From NCBI GenBank assembly GCA_900543165.1, contig UQQQ01000034.1, positions 1-24,149 of the forward strand: 24,149 nt of DNA, read 5' to 3'. Each line of letters opens with the position of its first letter. The first letter of the stretch is position 1. Source of the stretch: an uncultured Dialister sp. GTDB lineage: Bacteria > Bacillota > Negativicutes > Veillonellales > Dialisteraceae. Shown here piece after piece: positions 14,765-20,990 of this stretch. The notes under the pieces are model-generated. The model saw only the letters and a list, made by a program, of their open reading frames with translations, made no database searches and was not told where the DNA came from. The position numbers and the translations under genes were made by a program.

Positions 14765-14967
14765 ATGAATGAGGCTCAGTATGGGGAGCGGATTGATGGG
14801 AAGTCCTATCCCCTTTTAGGTAAAACCTCGCGGTGATTCGCTCTTTTTAGGTGACGCGGCTCTATTTCTCATTCCGGATTTGAGCAGCACTTTCATTCGG
14901 GATTCGTGGGGAAAGGCACAAGAGATGCGCGGGGCCCGTTCTCCCCTTTCCCTGCCAGCGCAAATAT

Positions 14968-14975
14968 TGTATAAT
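14968..14975 (+). promoter_or_regulatory. -10 region for the TIGR03936-rng operon
   Basis: TATAAT at 14970-14975 is a consensus -10 box preceded by TTG; no convincing -35 box is visible 17 bases upstream. The 14765-14969 stretch before it carries only a degraded family A-like segment (about 14870-14905). Confidence 0.5.
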
Positions 14976-15016
14976 TTCATAGATACATTCTACGCATTAG
15001 CAAAAGAGGAGACGTC

Positions 15017-15745
15017 ATGAAGAGACTTTTTTTAGCGATTACCAAAGGGGAAGAGATCCGTTTCCTGGGACATCTGGACTACCTGCGTACCATGGAGCGC
15101 GTGGTGGTTCGTTCAGGGATTCCGATCGCCTTCTCGGAAGGCTTCAATCCACATATGAAAATTTCCCTTGACTCGGCGCTGGCCGTGGGGGTCACAGCGG
15201 ATCCGCTCTATATGGAGATCAAACTCGAAAAGGATATGCCCATCGAAGAAGTGAAGGAGCGTATGCAGCGCGAGATGCCAAAGGGCATGACCATTTACCA
15301 CATCGAAGAAGCGGCACAGGAATGGCCGAAATTCGTAGCTTTTTTTAATGAAGACGCTTATGAAATGGAAGGTCCTGTGACGGAGGGGGCTGATGTTGAA
15401 GCGGCCAAAGAGGCGATAGCCCGTTTCAATGCACTTCCTTCCTTCATCTACCAGCGTGTCACGCCGAAAAAAGTCCGTGAGATGGATGTAAAGCCGATGA
15501 TCATGGAGCCGATGAAGGTCCGTATCGAGGGGGAAAGAGCGTATCTCACCTTCTCTCTCATCCGCAGCAATACAGGTACGGTGCAGCCTAAGGATGTATG
15601 GAAGATGCTTGCCGAGTCCTTCGGCCTTCCATGGACGCCGGATGCCTTCATCTGCTCGCGTACCGGGACATATCGGAAGGAAGCGGAGGAGAGAAAGACG
15701 CCCTTTGATCCCGGTGTCTTTGATGCGTGGGTCAAAAAGAAATGA
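15017..15745 (+). CDS. TIGR03936 family protein (DUF2344, radical SAM-linked)
   Basis: A 242-residue protein of the DUF2344/TIGR03936 family, recognised by its opening IRFLGHLDYLRTMERVV and the following FSEGFNPHMKISLDSALAVG. The molecular function is not established to my knowledge. In many Firmicutes it sits next to, or is fused to, a radical SAM protein of the TIGR03960 type and precedes an RNase E/G gene. Here the RNase gene follows with a 4-base ATGA overlap, but the upstream neighbour is nth and no radical SAM gene is present. AGGAG (15007-15011) is 5 bases before the ATG. Translational coupling to rng is likely. Confidence 0.88.
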   Translation: MKRLFLAITKGEEIRFLGHLDYLRTMERVVVRSGIPIAFSEGFNPHMKISLDSALAVGVTADPLYMEIKLEKDMPIEEVKERMQREMPKGMTIYHIEEAAQEWPKFVAFFNEDAYEMEGPVTEGADVEAAKEAIARFNALPSFIYQRVTPKKVREMDVKPMIMEPMKVRIEGERAYLTFSLIRSNTGTVQPKDVWKMLAESFGLPWTPDAFICSRTGTYRKEAEERKTPFDPGVFDAWVKKK

Positions 15746-17154
15746 AACAGATACTGCTCCATGTGACAGAAGAGGAAAAGGTGCTTGCTGTCCTGGATGA
15801 GGGCGTACTTTCGGACATTTCTGTCGAAAAAGCAGAGGAAACGGATCTGGTGGGGCGTGTGTACAAGGGCGTCATCCGGAATGTCGTGCCTTCGATCAAT
15901 GGGATGTTCATCGATATCGGTATCGGTAAGAACGGATTTCTCCGCACGAAAGATATCCTGTCAAAAGAGCCGCATACCGAGGGGGCATCTGTCCTTGTAC
16001 AGGTGGAGAAGGACAGCACAGAGACGAAAGGTCCGCTCCTGACGGAGAAGATCTCCTTTGCGGGAAAATATGCGGTGGCTCTCCTTGCAACGAACTATAT
16101 CGGGATCTCCAAGAAGATCCGAAGCGAAGAGAAACGCGTATCGCTTCGGGCTATGGCGCGCGACATATGTCCTTCCGGTATGGGAGCCATCGTGCGCACT
16201 GCGGCAGAAAAGGCGGAGACGGAAGAGCTTCGGCGCGATCTGTCTGCGCTTTCTGCCGTCGGAGAGATCGTCAGCCGTCGCTTCAAGGTGGAGAAGGCGC
16301 CCAAGCTCCTCTACCGTGACGGCGACCTCGCGGTGAAAAGTCTGCGTGACTACATGACGCCGGACGTCGAAAGCCTGATCACGGATGACAGGCCGACCTT
16401 TCAGCGTTTGAGGCAGCTTGCGGAAGGAGAAGGATTCCCCGCAGAAAAGATCCGCTGCTATGAAGGAAAGGAGCCGCTCTTCCATGCCTGTCATGTCGAT
16501 GAGCAGATGAAAGCACTCTTCGATCGCGAAGTACCGCTCCCCTCCGGCGGCTCGCTTGTCATCGACTACACGGAAGCACTGACTGCGATCGATGTAAATT
16601 CCGGCTCCTTTCAGGGGAATATGCCTCATGGGGAGTTGGCTTTTCTTCTGAATCAGTCTGCTGTGAAAGAGATCGCCCGCCAGATCCGCCTGCGTGGGAT
16701 CGGCGGTATCATTCTCATTGATTTCATTGATATGGAAAGAAAATCGCAGGAAGCCCGTTTGGTCGAGCTGTTGAAAGAAGAAGTGCGGAAAGACCGTGTG
16801 AAGACCGTCGTCTGCGGCATGACCTCGCTGGGCCTTGTCGAGATGACGAGAAAACGTACTGTCCATCGTCTTTGGCAGAATTACTGTGAGACATGCCCTC
16901 TTTGTCACGGACAGGGCCGCATCCTTTCGGCAGAATCAGTGGCCCAGCAGATCATAGAGGACCTGGAGCGGCAGAAAAGCCGTGCGCCTTTCCGAAGCGG
17001 TATCCTCATCCGCTGTGAAAAAGAAGTGGCGCATCGCCTCCATGCACCGGATATGCAGGCACGCCTTGAGTCCCTCGTTCATCATGATGTCATCATCGAA
17101 GACAATGGAAGCATGATGAGAGAAGGATACAGCATACTGGGGACTGGGGACTAG
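15742..17154 (+). CDS. rng: Ribonuclease E/G family protein
   Basis: Endoribonuclease that cleaves single-stranded AU-rich RNA and takes part in rRNA maturation and mRNA decay. The 470-residue protein begins with an S1 RNA-binding domain (about 35-120, GRVYKGVIRNVVPSINGMFIDIG). The catalytic metal-binding aspartates are D284 (IDVNSG) and D327 (IDFIDM), spaced 43 apart as in E. coli RNase E, and the zinc-link CPLC is at 385-388. It lacks the long C-terminal scaffold of RNase E, so it is RNase G-like. ATG 15742 overlaps the upstream stop as ATGA. The last codons, ending LGTGD, and the TAG stop are written by GACTGGG/GACTAGT heptamer repeat, so the extreme C-terminus is repeat-derived. The usual downstream rplU-rpmA genes are absent. 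Confidence 0.94.
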   Translation: MKQILLHVTEEEKVLAVLDEGVLSDISVEKAEETDLVGRVYKGVIRNVVPSINGMFIDIGIGKNGFLRTKDILSKEPHTEGASVLVQVEKDSTETKGPLLTEKISFAGKYAVALLATNYIGISKKIRSEEKRVSLRAMARDICPSGMGAIVRTAAEKAETEELRRDLSALSAVGEIVSRRFKVEKAPKLLYRDGDLAVKSLRDYMTPDVESLITDDRPTFQRLRQLAEGEGFPAEKIRCYEGKEPLFHACHVDEQMKALFDREVPLPSGGSLVIDYTEALTAIDVNSGSFQGNMPHGELAFLLNQSAVKEIARQIRLRGIGGIILIDFIDMERKSQEARLVELLKEEVRKDRVKTVVCGMTSLGLVEMTRKRTVHRLWQNYCETCPLCHGQGRILSAESVAQQIIEDLERQKSRAPFRSGILIRCEKEVAHRLHAPDMQARLESLVHHDVIIEDNGSMMREGYSILGTGD

Positions 17155-17386
17155 TATTGTGTTTTCTGAATAACTGACATTTAAGTCGATTTTCGAATTA
17201 AGTTAGGAGTGAGAAGTTAGGAGTGAAGGTGCGGCGCATAAAATTTGGAGGCGCCGAGGAGTTTTATATAAATAGCGAACAAGCTGTTTTATATAATGGG
17301 GGATTGGGGCGCTATATGAATTTTGCACCCCTTCCAACACTTCTCACTTCTAACTAAGTCCAAAAGTTGACAAATCCAATACTAGT
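17150..17386. repeat. 237-bp imperfect palindrome between rng and thioredoxin gene
   Basis: The outer ends ACTAGTATTG (17150-17159) and CAATACTAGT (17377-17386) are perfect inverted repeats. A second pair, AGTTAGGAGTGAGAAGT (17201-17217) and ACTTCTCACTTCTAACT (17339-17355), matches at 16 of 17 positions. The centre holds a family C hairpin (17227-17262) and a direct repeat GTTTTATATAA (17261 and 17286). The left end overlaps the rng stop codon. No gene is visible. With the hairpin at 17404-17448 this accounts for the 17155-17477 gap. The symmetry suggests a mobile or formerly mobile non-coding element. Confidence 0.7.
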
Positions 17387-17403
17387 GACTGGTGGCTTTA
17401 GGG

Positions 17404-17448
17404 AAATGCTGATTCTCCGATGGAGTCAGCGGCTCGCTGGCATTTTTT
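17404..17448 (+). terminator. Terminator-like hairpin upstream of thioredoxin gene
   Basis: AAATGC (17404-17409) closes with GCATTT (17440-17445) around an inner GCTGATTCTCC/GGAGTCAGC hairpin, and six T (17443-17448) follow. TAGGGAAATGCTGATT at 17400-17415 also resembles the end of the family F element, so this could be a relic of that element doing duty as a terminator. Confidence 0.5.
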
Positions 17449-17477
17449 ATCCCGTGAATGAAAGGAAAAATTTGATA

Positions 17478-17813
17478 ATGATCGAAGATATTCACTCCGC
17501 CGCTGACATGGACCGCCTCGTCACGGAGGAAAAAGGCTATGTGCTTCTATGGCTTTGGGCGGCATGGTGCCGCCCTTGCCAGGTCATGGCACCTGCCGTG
17601 CAGGCACTGGAAGAGCGTTTCGCGGGAAAAATACGGGTGGTGCGCATGGAAGTCGATGAGCAGGAGGAGCTTGCGGAAGGCTTCGTTCTCGTCGGCGTGC
17701 CGACCTTTATCCTGTATAAGGATGGCGAAGAAACAGGCCGCATTATCGGTTATCGCATGAAAGCGAAATTCTTCGAAGAGCTCGAAGCGATGATGAAGGA
17801 GAATAAGGGCTAG
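17478..17813 (+). CDS. Thioredoxin-like protein with CRPC active site
   Basis: A 111-residue single-domain thioredoxin fold. The active site reads WCRPC (C31, C34), where classical thioredoxin has WCGPC; the cis-proline loop is VGVPTFILYKDGEE. The first 20 residues are short of the usual TrxA N-terminus but contain no signal peptide, so it is cytoplasmic. ATG 17478 has AAGGAA 10 bases upstream; upstream in-frame starts fall in repeat sequence. The stop codon TAG is part of the CTAG end of the family F palindrome, so the gene ends exactly at that element. It could be a partner for the disulfide reductase at 13023, but the genes are not linked. Confidence 0.87.
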   Translation: MIEDIHSAADMDRLVTEEKGYVLLWLWAAWCRPCQVMAPAVQALEERFAGKIRVVRMEVDEQEELAEGFVLVGVPTFILYKDGEETGRIIGYRMKAKFFEELEAMMKENKG

Positions 17814-17976
17814 GGAAACGCTGATTAAATCGCAGAGTCGAATTTCATATGGATTTTTATACATAGCTTCGTCATCATCCTCCTTAAATAGCTCGCTATT
17901 CGCGTCAGATGATTCCTTGCTCTGCATAAAAATCCAAGAATGAAATCTGACAACGATTTAATCAGTGTTTCCCTAG
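17810..17976. repeat. Family F MITE-like palindromic element, complete copy
   Basis: The 167-bp element starts CTAGGGAAACGCTGATTAAA and ends TTTAATCAGTGTTTCCCTAG. The terminal 23 bases are inverted repeats with one mismatch, and matching continues inward (GATTTCAT, GGATTTTTAT, AATAGC on both arms), so the whole element can fold into one long hairpin. It has no coding capacity. CTAG occurs at both outer ends and may be part of the inverted repeat or a target duplication. A left half-copy is at 10374-10456, and a possible end fragment is at 17400-17415. Confidence 0.88.
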
Positions 17977-18046
17977 GAAACGGTGGTTCGCCGCCTTCGC
18001 TGTTTTCCTTGTTGAAGGCGCTGAACTCGTGAGTCCTTTTCACCGG

Positions 18047-18078
18047 ATACGCTTGAAATTTTCAAGCGTATTTTTTTA
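18047..18078 (+). terminator. Strong terminator upstream of deaminase gene
   Basis: ATACGCTTGAAA (18047-18058) and TTTCAAGCGTAT (18060-18071) pair perfectly, followed by TTTTTT. It would stop transcription coming from the thioredoxin side before the next promoter. The bases between 17977 and 18046 contain no gene I can support. Confidence 0.9.
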
Positions 18079-18111
18079 TTTGCTTTTTTCTATGCAAACC
18101 TTGCCACTTCA

Positions 18112-18120
18112 TGCTATAAT
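18112..18120 (+). promoter_or_regulatory. Extended -10 promoter of deaminase transcript
   Basis: TGCTATAAT combines a TGn extension with a consensus TATAAT (18115-18120). The -35 match (ATGCAA, 18092-18097) is poor. It lies 177 bases before the start codon, leaving a long leader. Confidence 0.7.
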
Positions 18121-18136
18121 GACATCATAAAATGAT

Positions 18137-18253
18137 ACGTGCAAAGAGACCTGTCTTTGCATGAATGAATTTCTCGACAAGTGAAAGCTTAGCGAGCTGA
18201 AACGCCAGTATCTTTTGCGGCGGATGATTCATTCATGCGGAGGCAGGTTTTTT
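18137..18253 (+). promoter_or_regulatory. Candidate structured leader RNA (attenuator or riboswitch) of deaminase gene
   Basis: Two mutually exclusive folds are visible. Fold one: GCAAAGA (18141-18147) with TCTTTGC (18154-18160), loop GACCTG. Fold two: ACCTGTC (18149-18155) with GGCAGGT (18242-18248), continued by the perfect 12-bp stem GCATGAATGAAT (18159-18170) / ATTCATTCATGC (18227-18238) and followed by six T (18248-18253), like a terminator. Within the long stem are two small hairpins, CTCG/CGAG (18173-18196) and CGCC/GGCG (18203-18222), giving a three-way junction. The arrangement is that of a transcription attenuator. It does not match purine, ZTP, PRPP, T-box or other classes whose consensus I know. 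Confidence 0.6.
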
Positions 18254-18296
18254 GATGGTATCGATCAAAAGCTGTTTTTGCTGAGGAGGAATCATC

Positions 18297-19313
18297 ATGG
18301 CAAACGAAGTGACTATGGAATTTGTACAGGGTATGCCGAAGGCAGAGCTGCACCTGCACATCGAAGGAAGTCTGGAACCGGAGCTGAAGCTCGCACTTGC
18401 CCAGAAGAACCATGTGGATATCGGACAGTCCACCATTGAAGAAGTCAGAAAATCTTATCAGTATGACGATCTGGCTTCCTTCCTCGCTGTGTACTATCCG
18501 GCGATGAATGTGCTTCAGACGGAAGAGGATTTCTACGATCTGGCGATGGCGTACCTGAAGCGTGCCAAGGAAAACAATGTCCGTCATGTGGAAATTTTCT
18601 TCGACCCACAGGCACACACCAGCCGCGGCATCGCATTTGAAACTTTCATCAAAGGTCTCTACCGTGCGACGGTCGATGCGCGTGCGATGAACATTGATGC
18701 CCGTCTCATCATGTGTTTCCTGCGCGACTTCTCCAGAGAGTCTGCCAGAAAGACGCTCGAAGAAGCCCTGCCGTACAAGGATATGTTCATCGGTGTCGGC
18801 CTCGACTCGGATGAGCACAACAATCCTCCGATGAAATTTTTCCCTGTCTTCGTCGAAGCGGAAAAGGCCGGACTGCGTCTCACAGCCCATGCGGATATCG
18901 ACCAGAAGGACTCCATCGAGCATATCCGTGACCTTTTGGAAGTTATCGGCGTAGAACGTATCGATCACGGCACGAACATTGTCGAAGATCCGGATCTCGT
19001 CGACTATGCCGTGAAGCATCAGATCGGCTTCACCTCCTGCCCGCTGTCGAATTCCTTCGTTCGTCCGGAAATGAAGGGCCCAGAAATCAAAGAGCTCCTC
19101 AAAAAGGGAGCGAAGATCTGCATCAATTCGGATGACCCGGCATACTTCGGAGGCTACATCAGCAAGAACTACTATGAGCTGGCCCGCCAGTTCGACCTCA
19201 CCAAAGAACAGGTCGTTCAGCTTGCCAGAAATTCCTTCGAAGCCAGCTGGATCAGCGAAGAGCAGAAAGCGATCTATATCGCTGAGCTCGAAGAATACGC
19301 GAGAACGCATTAA
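18297..19313 (+). CDS. Adenosine/adenine deaminase family protein
   Basis: Metal-dependent purine deaminase of the Add/Aah1 family. The 338-residue protein has the zinc ligands H19 and H21 (HLHIEG), H198 and D279 (SDDPAYFGGY), plus H224 (IDHGTN). Segments such as EIFFDPQAHTSRG, LIMCFLRDF and GVGLDSDE are those of the adenine deaminase branch rather than of classical adenosine deaminase. Odd point: the family motif HAGE, which carries the catalytic glutamate, reads HADI at 198-201, with acidic residues at 200 and 202. Substrate is therefore open (adenine, adenosine or a modified purine). GAGGAGG (18283-18289) is 7 bases before the ATG. It leads a purine block with the permease and AdeC-like gene downstream, behind a structured leader. 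Confidence 0.9.
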   Translation: MANEVTMEFVQGMPKAELHLHIEGSLEPELKLALAQKNHVDIGQSTIEEVRKSYQYDDLASFLAVYYPAMNVLQTEEDFYDLAMAYLKRAKENNVRHVEIFFDPQAHTSRGIAFETFIKGLYRATVDARAMNIDARLIMCFLRDFSRESARKTLEEALPYKDMFIGVGLDSDEHNNPPMKFFPVFVEAEKAGLRLTAHADIDQKDSIEHIRDLLEVIGVERIDHGTNIVEDPDLVDYAVKHQIGFTSCPLSNSFVRPEMKGPEIKELLKKGAKICINSDDPAYFGGYISKNYYELARQFDLTKEQVVQLARNSFEASWISEEQKAIYIAELEEYARTH

Positions 19314-19315
19314 AG

Positions 19316-19490
19316 GGATCAGGGTTAGCCCGTGGGCGTGTTGTCCCTTGATTGTGAAGAAGGCTTTGCTCGAATGAGGAATGAGGAATTAGGAATGAAG
19401 GTGGCGGCTTCGCCGCGAGTATATATGGGGTAATACCCGAAGGTGGTATTTAGTCACCAATCACCAGTCATTCCTAATCCCCAAACCACT
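19316..19490. repeat. Repeat cluster A, D, B, D between deaminase and permease genes
   Basis: Reversed family A (19316-19378) begins two bases after the stop codon. It is followed by short GGAATGA/GGAATTA units, a forward family B double hairpin (19400-19446) and reversed D units such as TCACCAATCACCAGTC (19454-19469). No promoter or terminator is clear, so readthrough from the deaminase gene to the permease gene is possible. Confidence 0.72.
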
Positions 19491-19527
19491 TCCCATTACA
19501 TTACCAAGAAAGGTTGATACATCCAAA

Positions 19528-20865
19528 ATGTCTGATACTACATCTCACGGTCTGCTGGACCGGCTGTTTCATCTGACCGAGAACAAGACGACGGTCAAGA
19601 GAGAATGCCTGGCCGGACTCACGACCTTTGTCTCAATGGCTTATATTTTATTTGTGAATCCCCAGATCCTGGGGGATGCCGGGATGGACGCAGGGGCGGT
19701 CTTCACGGCTACCGCACTTTCGGCGATTTTGGGCTGCCTTCTCATGGGATTCCTTGCGAACTATCCGATCTCCATCGCGCCGGGGCTTGGTGACAATGCT
19801 TTCTTCACCTACTCCGTCGTCCTTGCCATGGGTATGCCATGGCAGCAGGCGATGGCAGGGGTCTTCATCGCTTCCATCCTGTTCACTGTCGTTTCCATTT
19901 TCAGGATCCGTGAGATCATCATTGATGCGATCCCGCAGGATCTGAAATATGCGATGGCAGCCGGCATCGGTATCTTCATTTCCTTCGTCGGCCTGCAGGG
20001 CGGCGGCATCGTCATTGCAGATCCGGCGTCCATCATTTCCATCGGCTCCTTCAAGGTACCGACTACCTGGCTCACCATCTTCGGCACCCTTGTGACCGCG
20101 CTCCTGATGGCGAGAAAAATCCCCGGCTCCATTTTCTATGGCATCGTCATCACCGCGCTCGCCGGCCTTGTGACAGGCGTCATCGCACCGCCGGACAGCA
20201 TCATCTCCATGGCACCGTCTCTTGCACCGACCTTCGGCGTCGGCGTGACGAATATGGGAGCGATCCTGACCGATCCTACCATGTGGGCGGTCGTTGTCAT
20301 CTTCTTCCTGGTCGCTTTCTTTGACACCGCAGGCACACTCATCGGTCTCGCACAGCAGGCAGGCTTCATGCACAATGGCAAGATGCCGCGCATCGGCCGC
20401 GCACTCATGGCAGACTCTCTCTCCATGCTCGCCGGTGCCGTCATGGGGACGACCCCGACGGCAGCGTATGTCGAGGCTTCTGCCGGCATCGCGATGGGGG
20501 CACGCACAGGTCTTACCGCTGTCGTCGTTGCGATTCTTTTCGGCGTCAGCATGATCTTCTCGCCGCTCCTTGCCGTCGTCACAGCGAATGTCACCGCTCC
20601 GGCGCTCATTGTCGTCGGCGTCCTCATGGCATCGGCACTGAAGGAGATCCGCTGGGATGAGTTCGAGATCGCGCTCCCGTCCTTCCTGATCGTCATCGGC
20701 ATGCCGCTCACTTTCAATATTTCCTATGGCATCGCCTTTGGCTTCATTTTCTATCCTCTCGTCATGATCGCTGCCGGCCGCAGAAAAGAGCTGAACTGGA
20801 TCATCTGGCTCATGTTCGTCCTCTTCCTCTTGCTGCTCGCGACACTGACGATGTTGAAATTCTGA
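19528..20865 (+). CDS. NCS2 family purine permease (AzgA-like)
   Basis: Proton-coupled purine base transporter of the AzgA branch, which takes up adenine, hypoxanthine or guanine. The 445-residue protein has about 12 to 14 hydrophobic segments and the family signatures APGLGDNAFFTY (about residues 82-93), FDTAGTLIGLAQQAG (near 268-282) and the EASAGIAMGARTGLTAVV stretch (near 317-334). In most relatives the first signature reads APGMGLNAFFTY, so D replaces a hydrophobic residue here. The ribosome binding site GAAAGG (19508-19513) is rather far, 14 bases, from ATG 19528. Flanking deaminase genes suggest adenine as the substrate, but AzgA members differ and sequence alone does not decide. Confidence 0.93.
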   Translation: MSDTTSHGLLDRLFHLTENKTTVKRECLAGLTTFVSMAYILFVNPQILGDAGMDAGAVFTATALSAILGCLLMGFLANYPISIAPGLGDNAFFTYSVVLAMGMPWQQAMAGVFIASILFTVVSIFRIREIIIDAIPQDLKYAMAAGIGIFISFVGLQGGGIVIADPASIISIGSFKVPTTWLTIFGTLVTALLMARKIPGSIFYGIVITALAGLVTGVIAPPDSIISMAPSLAPTFGVGVTNMGAILTDPTMWAVVVIFFLVAFFDTAGTLIGLAQQAGFMHNGKMPRIGRALMADSLSMLAGAVMGTTPTAAYVEASAGIAMGARTGLTAVVVAILFGVSMIFSPLLAVVTANVTAPALIVVGVLMASALKEIRWDEFEIALPSFLIVIGMPLTFNISYGIAFGFIFYPLVMIAAGRRKELNWIIWLMFVLFLLLLATLTMLKF

Positions 20866-20990
20866 TAAGGCTTGGCTCTTGGGCCTATGGATCTAAGGAA
20901 ATGCGGAAAGCGATCGGATCCTTACTTTCGTGAACCCGTTGAACCCACTGTACTTATAGAACCTGTCTATTTTTTACAAAGGAGAATCAT

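Noticed and set aside
17367..17395. TTGACA as a -35 box for the thioredoxin gene
   Set aside because: No acceptable -10 box lies 16 to 19 bases downstream, and the motif is part of a palindromic repeat arm.
18137..18253. Classical purine riboswitch before the deaminase gene
   Set aside because: The conserved purine aptamer junction and loop sequences are absent, although gene context would fit.
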